This document shows, piece after piece, positions 1 through 9,926 of a DNA stretch of 64,000 nt. The notes under the pieces were generated by a model. That model made no database searches. It saw nothing but the letters and a program-made list of their open reading frames with translations, and was not told where the DNA came from. The translations under genes were made by a program, and so were the position numbers. The DNA is from UBA4810 sp002479215 (GTDB lineage Bacteria > Desulfobacterota > Syntrophia > Syntrophales > Smithellaceae): contig JBEKVB010000007.1 in NCBI GenBank assembly GCA_049514435.1, positions 62,001 to 126,000 on the forward strand, read 5' to 3'. Each line of letters opens with the position of its first letter. Within the stretch, counting starts at the first letter, position 1.

Positions 1-680
1 AATCAATCGGTGAAAGTTTGAATGAACTTTTAGAAAAGAATTTTAATTTGAATAATGTCAAAAACGAATTGAAAAAAGCATATTCTTCGCCGGATTTTGA
101 CAAATTTATCGATCAGGCTTCCGCTGATGATGTTAAGAGCTTTGTCGGGCGGTTAAAAAAAGGGATGCTTGTGGCCAGCCCTGTTTTTGACGGTTGCCCC
201 GAAACTCAGATTAGAGAAATGCTGGAAAAAGCTGAATTGCCGGAAAAAGGACAAGCAATGCTGTTTGATGGTCGAACCGGTGAGCCTTTTGATCAGGAAG
301 TTACAGTAGGAATCATTTATATGATGAAGCTGCACCACTTGGTTGATAATAAAATTCATGCTCGTTCCATAGGCCCATATTCTCTGGTGACCCAGCAGCC
401 CTTGGGCGGTAAAGCTCAGTTTGGCGGGCAAAGATTAGGTGAAATGGAAGTGTGGGCTATGGAGGCTTACGGGGCTTCTTATACCCTGCAGGAATTTCTT
501 ACGGTCAAATCCGATGATGTAGCCGGCCGGACAAGGATTTACGAATCTATCGTTAAAGGTGAGCATACATTTGAGCCGGGTCTGCCGGAATCTTTCAATG
601 TGCTTGTTAAAGAATTGCAAAGCCTCGGCTTAGATGTGGAATTGGTTGAAGAAACCGACGAAGTGAGCACACAGAAATAA
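1..680 (+). CDS. rpoB: RNA polymerase beta subunit, C-terminal fragment (cut by window edge)
   Basis: This is the last ~226 codons of rpoB. The reading frame is open from base 3 and has no start in the window. The fragment contains the C-terminal beta region with GGKAQFGGQRLGEMEVWA and ends with the family-typical FNVLVKELQSLGLDVEL block and a short acidic tail. This part of beta forms the clamp/switch region that packs against beta-prime in the core enzyme. rpoC follows after 76 bp in the same direction, the usual rpoBC order. Confidence 0.96.
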   Translation, partial: SIGESLNELLEKNFNLNNVKNELKKAYSSPDFDKFIDQASADDVKSFVGRLKKGMLVASPVFDGCPETQIREMLEKAELPEKGQAMLFDGRTGEPFDQEVTVGIIYMMKLHHLVDNKIHARSIGPYSLVTQQPLGGKAQFGGQRLGEMEVWAMEAYGASYTLQEFLTVKSDDVAGRTRIYESIVKGEHTFEPGLPESFNVLVKELQSLGLDVELVEETDEVSTQK

Positions 681-756
681 TAAGATTAAGGCAGCTTTGT
701 ATAAGTGTGTAACATAATTTACCTAGATATTTAATAGTTAGTACAGGAGAAAATCT

Positions 757-3700
757 GTGGAAGATGTATTCAGTTATTTTGAGAAGCCAAAAAATCCGAT
801 CAGATTCAATGCAATAAAGATTTCTATTGCTTCACCGGAAAAGATTCTTTCTTGGTCGCATGGTGAGGTCAAGAAACCGGAAACCATCAATTACCGGACA
901 TTCAAGCCGGAAAGAGATGGGCTTTTTTGCGCCAAGATATTCGGGCCGGTAAAGGATTACGAATGCCTTTGCGGACGTTATAAGCGAATGAAACACCGCG
1001 GTGTAGTTTGCGAAAAGTGCGGTGTCGAAGTTATTCAATCCAAAGTCCGTCGGGAAAGAATGGGGCATATTACTCTGGCAACACCCGTCGCCCACATCTG
1101 GTTTTTAAAGAGTCTTCCCAGTCGCATCGGAAATGTCATGGATTTATCCCTAAAGGAACTGGAAAAGGTTCTTTATTTTGAATCTTGGATTGTTCTCGAT
1201 CCGAAAAACACTACTTTGAAGAAAAAAGAGCTGTTAACGGATGAGGAATACATTGAAGCCAAAGAACAATATGGAGAGGATGGTTTAGTCGCGGGAATCG
1301 GCGCTGAAGCGATCCGGCAGCTGCTGGAAGAAATCGATTTGGAAAAACTCTATGAAGAGCTGCGCGCGGAAGTAGTTACCGCTGTTTCCGACACCAAGAA
1401 AAAGAAACTCGTCAAAAGATTGAAAGTAGTGGAGGCTTTGCGCAAATCTGGGAATAAACCGGAGTGGATGATTTTGACAATCCTGCCCGTGATTCCGCCT
1501 GATTTGAGGCCATTGGTTCCTCTGGATGGCGGCCGTTTTGCGACATCCGATCTCAACGATTTATATCGAAGGGTTATCAATAGGAATAACCGCTTAAAGC
1601 GTCTGCAGGAATTGAATGCGCCGGAAATAATTATCCGCAATGAAAAGCGTATGCTGCAGGAAGCGGTAGATGTTCTTTATGACAATGGACGCCGCGGCCG
1701 GGCTATTACCGGAACAAATAAGAGGCCGCTCAGATCATTATCCGATATGTTGAAGGGAAAACAAGGACGTTTCCGCCAGAACTTATTGGGTAAAAGAGTA
1801 GATTACTCAGGGCGTTCGGTTATCACTGTTGGACCGGATCTAAGGCTTCATCAGTGCGGTTTGCCGAAAAAAATGGCGCTCGAACTTTTTAAACCTTTTG
1901 TTTACAACCGCTTGTTGGAAAAAGGATATGTTACCACCGTAAAAAGTGCCAAGAAAATGGTGGAAAGAGAAACTTCTGAAGTATGGGACGCGTTAGATGA
2001 AGTTGTGCGCGAGTATCCGGTCATCCTCAACCGCGCGCCAACCTTGCACCGCTTGGGCATGCAAGCCTTCGAGCCGGTGCTGATTGAAGGAAAGGCTATT
2101 CGTCTGCATCCGCTGGTTTGCACAGCTTTTAACGCGGATTTTGACGGAGACCAAATGGCCGTTCACATTCCGCTATCCATAGAGGCTCAAACTGAAGCGC
2201 GTGTCCTGATGATGTCCACGAACAACATTCTTTCTCCGGCCAACGGAAAGCCGATTATCATCCCCAGCCAGGATATCGTTTTGGGTATTTATTACCTGAC
2301 CCGCGCCAAAAAGGATGTTAAAGGCGAGGGCATGATTTTCTCCGGTCCGGAAGAAGTGCGTTCCGCCCTTGACGCCGGAGCAATCGATCTGCACGCCCGT
2401 ATTAAGGTACGAGTTGACTCGGAGTTGAAAGACACCACGGTGGGAAGAATTGTCCTTTCGGAAATAGTTCCCGAGGAAATTACTTTCGATACAATCAATA
2501 AATTAATGAATAAAAAAGAGTTGGCTAATTTAATCGATCACTGTTACCGCTTATGCGGCGATAAGACAACGGTTCTTTTGGCCGATAGGCTTAAGGATTT
2601 GGGTTTTAAATATGCTACCATTTCCGGACTATCTTTTGCAGTGGGCAATATGATTATTCCGGAGAATAAAAAGAACATTGTTTTACAGGCCGACAAGGAT
2701 GTGCTTAAAATTCAGAAGCAGTATATGGACGGTTTAATTACCGATGGTGAGCGTTACAATAAAGTTATTGATATCTGGGCTCAAGCGACGGAAAAAATTG
2801 CCGCCGAAATGTTAAACGGTATCAGCACGGAAGAAGTTCCCGGTGCTGAAGGCAAGAAGCGTAAAATTGAAAGTTTCAATCCTATATATATGATGGCCGA
2901 TTCCGGCGCCCGCGGTTCCGGGGTGCAATTAAGACAATTGGCCGGCATGCGTGGATTGATGGCCAAGCCATCGGGAGAAATCATTGAGACGCCGATTACG
3001 GCAAATTTCCGTGAAGGCTTAACGGTGCTCCAATATTTTATTTCTACTCACGGCGCTCGTAAGGGTTTGGCCGATACGGCATTGAAAACAGCTAATTCCG
3101 GCTATCTGACCAGAAGGTTGGTGGATGTCGCGCAAGATTGCATAATTACCGAGAATGATTGCGAAACAGTGGATGGAATTTACGTTTCGGCACTTATGGA
3201 AGGCGGTGAAATCATAGAGGCAGCCGGAGAGCGTGTTTTGGGTCGAGTCGCTCTACAGGAAATTAAAGATCCATTTACCTCTGAAGTCATCGTTAAAGCC
3301 AATGAGGCCATAGATGAGGCACTGGCGGAAAAGATCGATCGTTCCGGCATTGAAAGGGTTAACATCCGCTCGGTTTTAACCTGCCATTCTAAGCATGGTG
3401 TTTGTGCCATGTGTTACGGAAGAGATCTGGCTCATGGCCACTTGGTTAATATCGGTGAAGCAGTCGGTATTGTTGCCGCTCAGTCCATTGGCGAGCCGGG
3501 AACCCAGTTAACAATGAGAACGTTCCACATCGGCGGTACGGCAAAGTTCGACGAACACTCCACCCTGGAAGCGCGCCATGACGGCGTGATTAAATTCGTT
3601 AATTTAAATACTGTAAAAACGAGAGAAGATGAATTCGTCGTGATGAACCGTCATGGGGAAGTCCATGTTTTGGATGAACAGAAAAGAAGTCGCGGTAAGT

Positions 3701-4851
3701 ATACGGTACCTTATGGCGCGCATTTGAAGGTAAAAGATAATAGCTCTGTCAAGCGTGGGCAATTAATTGCCGAATGGGATCCTTTCTCCATACCGATTCT
3801 GGCTGAAGTTGATGGAACGATCAAATATGGCGACATCATTGAAGGGAAAACGATGCAAGAGCAAGTTGATGAAGTCACCGGCTTGTCCCGTAAGGTTGTT
3901 ATCGAATTTAAAGGCGGTGATTTAAGACCACGTGTTTCGATAAAAGATAATAAAGGGAAAACGGCCAAAATAGCTGGTACGAATTCTGTTGCCCGTTATT
4001 TATTATCCGTTGGGGTTAACATAGTCGTTTCTGAGGGGGATCAAGTTCATGCGGGAGATATTATTGCAAAGATTCCCCGGGAAACAACTAAAACTAAGGA
4101 TATAACGGGTGGTTTGCCTCGAGTGGCGGAGCTTTTTGAAGCCCGTAAGCCAAAAGATTTTGCAGTCATCAGTGAAATTGAAGGTGTTGTCTCTTATGGC
4201 AAGGACGCCAAAGGCAAGCGCAAGATCATTGTTACCCCGGAAATTGGAGAGGAAAAAGAGTACCTTATTGCCAAAGGCAAACATATCAGCGTTCAGGAAG
4301 GCGACAGTGTAACACCAGGCGATGCTTTGATGGACGGTGTTAATAATCCTCATGATCTTTTAGCCATTAAGGGAGAGAAGGAACTGGCTAGATATTTGGT
4401 TGATGAAGTGCAGGAAGTTTATCGATTACAGGGAGTTAAAATTAACGACAAACATATGGAAGTTATAGTCCGCCAAATGTTACGGAGGGTTCGCGTTGCG
4501 GATCCGGGTGATACAGTGTTACTTGCTGACGAGCAGGTTGAACGCTACCGCTTTCAGGAAGAGAATGAAAAGGTTATGGCTCAAGGAGGCCGTCCGGCCA
4601 TAGGTGAACCTTTGCTTTTAGGTATTACCAAAGCATCTTTGAGCACCCAGAGCTTTATTTCTGCCGCTTCATTCCAGGAAACTACCAGAGTGCTTACTGA
4701 AGCCTCTCTTTCGGGTAAAACGGATTATTTGAGAGGACTCAAAGAGAACGTCATTATGGGCAGGTTGATAACGGCGGGTACTGGTTTAGTGATGTACAGG
4801 AAATTAGGCATTCAACTTGAAGATAATAATCCTGGCGTCAGTTTGGAATAA
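757..4851 (+). CDS. rpoC: DNA-directed RNA polymerase subunit beta'
   Basis: This 1364-aa protein is the catalytic clamp subunit of RNA polymerase. The active-site Mg-binding loop NADFDGDQMAVH is intact. The N-terminal zinc ribbon is visible as CLCGRYKRMKHRGVVCEKC, and the second zinc site as CHSKHGVCAMC. The bridge-helix and trigger-loop region includes GEPGTQLTMRTFHIGG. The start is GTG, chosen because AGGAG lies 7 bases upstream. Length is normal for proteobacterial beta-prime without large lineage-specific insertions. Confidence 0.98.
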   Translation: MEDVFSYFEKPKNPIRFNAIKISIASPEKILSWSHGEVKKPETINYRTFKPERDGLFCAKIFGPVKDYECLCGRYKRMKHRGVVCEKCGVEVIQSKVRRERMGHITLATPVAHIWFLKSLPSRIGNVMDLSLKELEKVLYFESWIVLDPKNTTLKKKELLTDEEYIEAKEQYGEDGLVAGIGAEAIRQLLEEIDLEKLYEELRAEVVTAVSDTKKKKLVKRLKVVEALRKSGNKPEWMILTILPVIPPDLRPLVPLDGGRFATSDLNDLYRRVINRNNRLKRLQELNAPEIIIRNEKRMLQEAVDVLYDNGRRGRAITGTNKRPLRSLSDMLKGKQGRFRQNLLGKRVDYSGRSVITVGPDLRLHQCGLPKKMALELFKPFVYNRLLEKGYVTTVKSAKKMVERETSEVWDALDEVVREYPVILNRAPTLHRLGMQAFEPVLIEGKAIRLHPLVCTAFNADFDGDQMAVHIPLSIEAQTEARVLMMSTNNILSPANGKPIIIPSQDIVLGIYYLTRAKKDVKGEGMIFSGPEEVRSALDAGAIDLHARIKVRVDSELKDTTVGRIVLSEIVPEEITFDTINKLMNKKELANLIDHCYRLCGDKTTVLLADRLKDLGFKYATISGLSFAVGNMIIPENKKNIVLQADKDVLKIQKQYMDGLITDGERYNKVIDIWAQATEKIAAEMLNGISTEEVPGAEGKKRKIESFNPIYMMADSGARGSGVQLRQLAGMRGLMAKPSGEIIETPITANFREGLTVLQYFISTHGARKGLADTALKTANSGYLTRRLVDVAQDCIITENDCETVDGIYVSALMEGGEIIEAAGERVLGRVALQEIKDPFTSEVIVKANEAIDEALAEKIDRSGIERVNIRSVLTCHSKHGVCAMCYGRDLAHGHLVNIGEAVGIVAAQSIGEPGTQLTMRTFHIGGTAKFDEHSTLEARHDGVIKFVNLNTVKTREDEFVVMNRHGEVHVLDEQKRSRGKYTVPYGAHLKVKDNSSVKRGQLIAEWDPFSIPILAEVDGTIKYGDIIEGKTMQEQVDEVTGLSRKVVIEFKGGDLRPRVSIKDNKGKTAKIAGTNSVARYLLSVGVNIVVSEGDQVHAGDIIAKIPRETTKTKDITGGLPRVAELFEARKPKDFAVISEIEGVVSYGKDAKGKRKIIVTPEIGEEKEYLIAKGKHISVQEGDSVTPGDALMDGVNNPHDLLAIKGEKELARYLVDEVQEVYRLQGVKINDKHMEVIVRQMLRRVRVADPGDTVLLADEQVERYRFQEENEKVMAQGGRPAIGEPLLLGITKASLSTQSFISAASFQETTRVLTEASLSGKTDYLRGLKENVIMGRLITAGTGLVMYRKLGIQLEDNNPGVSLE

Positions 4852-4875
4852 ATTTGAACAAAGTTCAGAAAATAC

Positions 4876-4904
4876 TTGACATATGTAGGGTTAATTGATA
4901 GCAA
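4876..4904 (+). promoter_or_regulatory. candidate sigma70 promoter for rpsL operon
   Basis: TTGACA at 4876-4881 is followed after 17 bases by TAGCAA at 4899-4904. It lies in the 114-bp rpoC-rpsL gap. The -10 matches poorly, so this is tentative. It does argue that the upstream in-frame TTG is not the start of rpsL. Confidence 0.4.
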
Positions 4905-4965
4905 ATACAGATTTGTTGCTGTTGATAAAAATAGTGGAAGATATTTAGTTAGTTTTGGAGGAAAA

Positions 4966-5337
4966 ATGCCGACGATTAGCCAATTAGTTCGGAAAGGCAG
5001 AATTAAAATACAGAAGAAAACGAATACTCCGGCACTGGCAGGTTCGCCGCAGCGCCGCGGTGTTTGTGTCAGGGTATATACGACAACCCCAAAAAAACCG
5101 AATTCAGCCCTGCGTAAAGTGGCGAGAGTTCGTCTTACTACAGGTTATGAAGTCTCTTCATATATCCCGGGTATTGGTCATAATCTGCAGGAGCATTCCG
5201 TTGTTCTGGTGCGCGGAGGTAGGGTTAAGGATTTGCCTGGCGTAAGGTATCATATTGTCAGGGGTACGCTTGATGCTGTGGGCGTTCAAGATCGTAAACA
5301 GGGTAGGTCAAAATACGGAGCTAAAAAGCCAAGTTAG
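4966..5337 (+). CDS. rpsL: 30S ribosomal protein S12
   Basis: S12 (123 aa) sits at the decoding centre of the 30S subunit. The body carries the conserved TTTPKKPNSALRKVARVRL and GHNLQEHSVVLVRGGRVKDL segments, including the lysines tied to streptomycin response. The open frame extends 30 codons upstream, but ATG 4966 directly follows a good Shine-Dalgarno (GGAGG) and gives the normal family length. rpsG starts 14 bases downstream. Confidence 0.96.
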   Translation: MPTISQLVRKGRIKIQKKTNTPALAGSPQRRGVCVRVYTTTPKKPNSALRKVARVRLTTGYEVSSYIPGIGHNLQEHSVVLVRGGRVKDLPGVRYHIVRGTLDAVGVQDRKQGRSKYGAKKPS

Positions 5338-5351
5338 ACGGGGATAGTTTA

Positions 5352-5822
5352 ATGCCGAGAAGACGTGAGATAGAAAAAAGGGATATTTTGCCCGATCCTA
5401 AATTTAATAATAAACTGGTAGCAAAATTTGTAAATTCCTTGTTGAAGCGGGGCAAGAAAAGTATTGCCGAAAGTATCCTTTATGGTGCGTTTGACATTAT
5501 TGAGAAGAAAGTGAAAGAACAGCCTGTCGAATTTTTCGAAAAAGCCGTAAATAACGTAAAGCCGGTAATCGAGGTGAAATCAAGACGTGTCGGTGGTTCT
5601 ACTTATCAGGTGCCTACGGAAGTTCTGCCAGGTAGGCGTACAGCTTTGGCGATTCGCTGGTTGATTACAAATGCTCAGGAGCGCACGGAGAAGACTATGA
5701 GAGAAAAGCTGGCGGCTGAATTGATTGATGCCGCCAATAACCGTGGTGGGGCGATCAAGAAAAGAGAGGCTGTGCATAAAATGGCTGAAGCAAATAAAGC
5801 TTTCGCCCATTATAAATTTTAA
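5352..5822 (+). CDS. rpsG: 30S ribosomal protein S7
   Basis: S7 (156 aa) is a primary 16S rRNA binder that nucleates the 30S head. It begins MPRRREIEKRDILPDPKF and has the conserved GGSTYQVPTEV segment. The usual str-operon order is rpsL-rpsG-fusA-tuf; here tuf follows S7 after 71 bp and no EF-G gene lies between. Confidence 0.97.
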   Translation: MPRRREIEKRDILPDPKFNNKLVAKFVNSLLKRGKKSIAESILYGAFDIIEKKVKEQPVEFFEKAVNNVKPVIEVKSRRVGGSTYQVPTEVLPGRRTALAIRWLITNAQERTEKTMREKLAAELIDAANNRGGAIKKREAVHKMAEANKAFAHYKF

Positions 5823-5893
5823 TAAATTAAATAAGGAAATAATACTTAAACGACAAGAACAGTAACCACTCAAAGTTAAGGAGGTAAATTGAC

Positions 5894-7087
5894 ATGGCTA
5901 AGAAAAAATTTGAAAGGACTAAGCCGCATTTAAATATCGGAACAATCGGTCACGTTGACCACGGTAAGACAACGCTAACAGCAGCTATTACCAAACATTT
6001 GGCTAAGAAAGGTTTTGCTGAATTTCGACCTTTCGATTCTATTGATAATGCTCCCGAAGAAAAAGAAAGAGGAGTTACGATCAATATTTCCCACGTGGAA
6101 TATGAAACGGCCAAAAGACACTATGCTCATGTGGATTGTCCCGGTCACGCCGACTATATTAAGAATATGATTTCCGGTGCTGCTCATATGGATGGGACTA
6201 TCCTTGTTGTTGCCGCCTCCGACGGTCCTATGCCCCAAACCAGAGAACATATTCTCCTTGCCCGACAGGTTCAGGTTCCTTATATTGTCGTTTATCTTAA
6301 TAAAGTGGATTTGGTTGATGATCCCGAACTTCTCGACTTGGTAGAACTCGAATTAAGAGAACTTTTAAATCAATATGAATTCCCCGGCGACAAAATTCCC
6401 ATTATTCGCGGCTCAGCGCTAAAAGCTTTGGAATCGGACGATCCTGATTCGCCTGAGGCCAAATCCATTTGGGAACTTATGGCTGCTGTAGATGATTACA
6501 TTCCCCAGCCTAAACGTGATACAGAAAAACCCTTCCTTATGCCGGTGGGAGACGTTTTCACCATTTCCGGCCGTGGTACAGTTGTTACAGGCAGAGTCGA
6601 CAGAGGCATTGTCAAGGTTGGCGAAGAAGTAGAAATTATCGGAATTAGACCAACTTTTAAAACGGTTGTTACCGGTGTGGAGATGTTCCGTAAAACCCTC
6701 GATGAAGGTCGTGCCGGTGACGACGTCGGTTTGCTTTTAAGAGGTATCAAACGTGAAGAAGTGGAAAGAGGCCAGGTAATTGCCAAGCCCGGTTCGATTA
6801 CTCCGCATACGAAATTTGAAGCGGCTGTTTACATTTTAACCAAGGAGGAAGGTGGCCGGCATACACCCTTCTTTTCCGGGTACCGGCCGCAGTTCTATTT
6901 CCGTACAACTGACGTGACCGGCGTGGCTACACTGCCGGAAGGTGTAGAAATGGTTATGCCCGGTGATAATGTTAAAATGACGGTGGAGTTGATTACGCCC
7001 ATTGCTATGGAAGAGCAATTGAGATTTGCTATTCGTGAGGGTGGAAAAACAGTAGGTGCCGGAGTCGTAAGCAAGATTATTGAATAA
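5894..7087 (+). CDS. tuf: translation elongation factor Tu
   Basis: EF-Tu (397 aa) is the GTPase that brings aminoacyl-tRNA to the ribosome. The G motifs are intact: GHVDHGKT (G1), DCPGHADY (G3) and NKVD (G4). The C-terminal RTTDVTGVATLPEGVEMVMPGD block matches the tRNA-binding beta-barrel domains. The start follows AAGGAGG closely. It is placed between S7 and S10, joining the str and S10 gene groups without fusA. Confidence 0.98.
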   Translation: MAKKKFERTKPHLNIGTIGHVDHGKTTLTAAITKHLAKKGFAEFRPFDSIDNAPEEKERGVTINISHVEYETAKRHYAHVDCPGHADYIKNMISGAAHMDGTILVVAASDGPMPQTREHILLARQVQVPYIVVYLNKVDLVDDPELLDLVELELRELLNQYEFPGDKIPIIRGSALKALESDDPDSPEAKSIWELMAAVDDYIPQPKRDTEKPFLMPVGDVFTISGRGTVVTGRVDRGIVKVGEEVEIIGIRPTFKTVVTGVEMFRKTLDEGRAGDDVGLLLRGIKREEVERGQVIAKPGSITPHTKFEAAVYILTKEEGGRHTPFFSGYRPQFYFRTTDVTGVATLPEGVEMVMPGDNVKMTVELITPIAMEEQLRFAIREGGKTVGAGVVSKIIE

Positions 7088-7112
7088 ACACAGGAAATAG
7101 GTTATCCGATCA

Positions 7113-7421
7113 ATGAAAGAACAGAAAATAAGAATTCGTCTCAAAGCTTACGATTATAAACTATTGGATCGCTCTGTAGAAGAAATAGTCGAAACTGCAA
7201 AAAGGACTGGCGCACGTGTTGCCGGTCCTATACCTATTCCTACGGAAATCAATAAGTATTGTGTAAATCGCTCACCGCACGTGGATAAAAAATCCCGCGA
7301 GCAGTTTGAAATCAGAACACATAAAAGATTAATTGATATTGTGGAGCCTACGCAAGCTACGGTGGATGCTCTGATGAAATTGGATCTTTCCGCCGGAGTG
7401 GATGTGGAGATAAAAGCTTAG
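7113..7421 (+). CDS. rpsJ: 30S ribosomal protein S10
   Basis: S10 (102 aa) is a 30S head protein that doubles as the NusE transcription-antitermination factor in bacteria. KIRIRLKAYDYKLLD, the GPIPIPTE loop and SPHVDKKSREQFEIRTHKR are typical. It opens the S10 ribosomal gene cluster, 25 bp after tuf. Confidence 0.97.
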   Translation: MKEQKIRIRLKAYDYKLLDRSVEEIVETAKRTGARVAGPIPIPTEINKYCVNRSPHVDKKSREQFEIRTHKRLIDIVEPTQATVDALMKLDLSAGVDVEIKA

Positions 7422-7516
7422 GCATTTAGTATTAGGCGTTGGAAGATGGTAAGGATTACCGCCATTCTCCAAAATGGGGATTATTGGCTTTATATTTATT
7501 AAAAAGTTGGATGATG

Positions 7517-8149
7517 ATGAACAAGGGAATAATTGGAAAAAAGTTGGGAATGACTCAAGTATTTGCCGATGACGGAGCTGCCGTCGGTGTCACTGTTATT
7601 GAAGTTGAGCCGTCCGTTATCGTTCAGGTAAAAATGAAAGATAAAGAGGGGTATGATGCAATTCAGCTTGGTTATGGGAGAAAAAAGCAGAAAAATGTAA
7701 TCAAGCCTCTGCAGGGTCACTTCAATAAGGCAAAAAAAGGGTACTTCCGTTTTCTAAAAGAATTCCCCGCACAATCAGGTAAGCATGAAATTGGACAGGA
7801 AATTACAGCAGATATATTTAAAGCCGGTGATTTTGTCGATGTTGCCGGAACTTCTAAAGGCAAAGGTTTTGCCGGTGTTGTAAAGAGACACGGATTTCGT
7901 GGTGGTAGGGCGACGCACGGTTCGATGTTCCATCGAGCTCCCGGATCTATCGGTGCCAGTGCTGATCCGTCGCGAGTATTTAAAGGGACAAAAATGGGCG
8001 GCCATATGGGCAATGTTCGTAAAACTATCCAGAATTTGCAGGTATGGCAAGTTCGTGCCGATAGAAATTTGCTTTTGTTAAGAGGTTCTATTCCCGGCAG
8101 TAAAAATGGTTTTGTGTTGATTAAGCAAGCCAAGAAAAAAAGCGCTTAA
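7517..8149 (+). CDS. rplC: 50S ribosomal protein L3
   Basis: L3 (about 210 aa) helps form the peptidyl transferase centre. MNKGIIGKKLGMTQVF is the standard N-terminus, so the start is put at ATG 7517. The frame is open from 7439, and two more ATGs lie at 7511 and 7514, but no strong Shine-Dalgarno distinguishes the three. The conserved GFAGVVKRHGFRGG and GSIGASADPSRVFKG loops are present. Confidence 0.95.
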   Translation: MNKGIIGKKLGMTQVFADDGAAVGVTVIEVEPSVIVQVKMKDKEGYDAIQLGYGRKKQKNVIKPLQGHFNKAKKGYFRFLKEFPAQSGKHEIGQEITADIFKAGDFVDVAGTSKGKGFAGVVKRHGFRGGRATHGSMFHRAPGSIGASADPSRVFKGTKMGGHMGNVRKTIQNLQVWQVRADRNLLLLRGSIPGSKNGFVLIKQAKKKSA

Positions 8150-8167
8150 GTTACTGGAGACATAAAA

Positions 8168-8791
8168 ATGGCAGTTGCAGATGTTTTCGATATCAAAAAG
8201 AAGAAAGTCGCTAAAGTTGAGTTAAATGACGCCGTATTCGGCGCTGAAGTCAACGAAGCAATTGTATACGATGTTGTTAAAATGCAATTGGCTTCGCGAC
8301 GTTCCGGCACTGCTTCTACCAAAACCAGGCACGATGTCAGTGGGGGCGGGAAAAAGCCTTGGCGGCAAAAAGGAACAGGAAGAGCCAGAGCCGGAACGAT
8401 AAGATCACCTATTTGGCGAGGCGGAGGAATTGTTTTTGGACCTCATCCCCGCGATTTTTCTTACAGCGTACCGAAAAAAGTACGTAAAAAAGCTGTGATC
8501 AGCGCGTTGAGCATGAAGTTCAAACAAGATAAAATGCTGATTCTCAAAGATTTTCCGATGGAAAAGATCAGTACCCGCATATTTAAAAGTGTTGTTGATC
8601 TTTTCGATCTGAAAAAAGCGCTTTTTGTTTTAGCTGATGATGATATTACTTTGCAAAAATCGTCACGGAATATAAAAAGTATTAAAATGATCAGGTCGGA
8701 TGGTATTAATGTTTATGATATTTTGAATCATGAGCATTTAGTCCTTTTTGAGCCTTCTATAAAGAAGCTTGAGGGAGCATTGCTTAAATAA
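8168..8791 (+). CDS. rplD: 50S ribosomal protein L4
   Basis: L4 (207 aa) is an early 50S assembly protein lining the exit tunnel. The tunnel extension is visible in the RHDVSGGGKKPWRQKGTGRA segment, followed by RSPIWRGGGIVFGP. The stop codon overlaps the start of rplW by one base (TAATG), suggesting translational coupling. Confidence 0.96.
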   Translation: MAVADVFDIKKKKVAKVELNDAVFGAEVNEAIVYDVVKMQLASRRSGTASTKTRHDVSGGGKKPWRQKGTGRARAGTIRSPIWRGGGIVFGPHPRDFSYSVPKKVRKKAVISALSMKFKQDKMLILKDFPMEKISTRIFKSVVDLFDLKKALFVLADDDITLQKSSRNIKSIKMIRSDGINVYDILNHEHLVLFEPSIKKLEGALLK

Positions 8792-9078
8792 TGGAAGTAC
8801 ATCAGATTATTAAAAGAATACTGGTTACAGAAAAAAGCACCGCGGCGCGGGAGAAATCGAATAAATATTTTTTTGAAGTTGATCGTCAAGCAAATAAGAT
8901 AGAAATCAGCGCAGCGGTGGAAAAACTTTTTAAAGTCAAGGTTGCCGATATTCGTATTATGCACGTTTTAGGAAAAAAGAAAAGACTGGGCCGGATTATA
9001 GGACAAAAGAGTTCGTGGAAAAAGGCAATCGTAACTTTAGTAGCCGGTAATCGTATTGAAATTTCTGAAGGCGCATAG
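8791..9078 (+). CDS. rplW: 50S ribosomal protein L23
   Basis: L23 (95 aa) sits at the tunnel exit and docks SRP and trigger factor. The signature LVTEKST is near the N-terminus, and the beta-hairpin ending GKKKRLGRIIGQKSSWKKA is typical. The start overlaps the rplD stop by one base. Confidence 0.96.
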   Translation: MEVHQIIKRILVTEKSTAAREKSNKYFFEVDRQANKIEISAAVEKLFKVKVADIRIMHVLGKKKRLGRIIGQKSSWKKAIVTLVAGNRIEISEGA

Positions 9079-9099
9079 AAAGAATTAAGGATTAGGCAA

Positions 9100-9921
9100 A
9101 TGGGAATTATTAAATATAAACCGACATCGGCGGGGAGGAGATTCCAGAGCGTTGCCGATTTTGCAGAAATTACTTCTGCTGAACCAGTGAAAAGCCTTGT
9201 GCAGCCTCTGAAGAAAACCGGTGGGCGCAATAGTTATGGAAGGATTACAATGCGTCATATCGGCGGCGGTCATAAAAGGAAATATCGCATTATAGATTTT
9301 TGCCGAAGTAAAACGGACATTCCGGCGAAAGTTGCTGCAATCGAGTATGATCCGAACAGGACAGCTAGAATAGCGCTGCTCAATTATCGTGACGGTGAAA
9401 AAAAATACATTGTTGCACCGGCACAAGTCAATGTCGGAGATACTATAATTAGTGGTGAAGAGGCGGATATTAAACCCGGTAATGCTGTTCCCTTAAAATA
9501 TATCCCTTTGGGATCATTAATTCACAATGTGGAATTGAAAGTTGGCCGCGGTGGACAGTTAATACGTTCTGCCGGAGCTTATGGTCAGTTAATGGCGAAA
9601 GAAGGCAGTTACGCTCAGGTAAGGCTTCCATCAGGTGAAGTTCGTAAAGTATTTATTGAGTGTATGGCCACTATCGGGCAAGTTGGCAATAACGAACACG
9701 AAAACATCAGTATTGGCAAAGCTGGCCGTACCCGATGGCTCGGTAAAAGGCCTCATGTTCGCGGCGTAGTGATGAATCCGGTTGACCATCCGATGGGTGG
9801 TGGTGAAGGTAAATCTTCCGGCGGTCGGCATCCCTGTACACCTTGGGGCATACCGACAAAAGGTCACAAAACGCGGAAAAACAAGAGAACCGATAAATAT
9901 ATTGTAAAGAGAAGGGATTAA
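9100..9921 (+). CDS. rplB: 50S ribosomal protein L2
   Basis: L2 (273 aa) is required for subunit association and peptidyl transfer. GRNSYGRITMRHIGGGHKR and the C-terminal VMNPVDHPMGGGEGKSSGG loop with its conserved His are intact. The basic C-terminus TRKNKRTDKYIVKRR is typical. rpsS begins 5 bases after the stop. Confidence 0.97.
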   Translation: MGIIKYKPTSAGRRFQSVADFAEITSAEPVKSLVQPLKKTGGRNSYGRITMRHIGGGHKRKYRIIDFCRSKTDIPAKVAAIEYDPNRTARIALLNYRDGEKKYIVAPAQVNVGDTIISGEEADIKPGNAVPLKYIPLGSLIHNVELKVGRGGQLIRSAGAYGQLMAKEGSYAQVRLPSGEVRKVFIECMATIGQVGNNEHENISIGKAGRTRWLGKRPHVRGVVMNPVDHPMGGGEGKSSGGRHPCTPWGIPTKGHKTRKNKRTDKYIVKRRD

Positions 9922-9926
9922 AAAAC

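Noticed and set aside
4876..4965. N-terminal extension of S12 from TTG 4876
   Set aside because: The TTG is the first part of a TTGACA box, the extension has no family match, and ATG 4966 has a strong Shine-Dalgarno.
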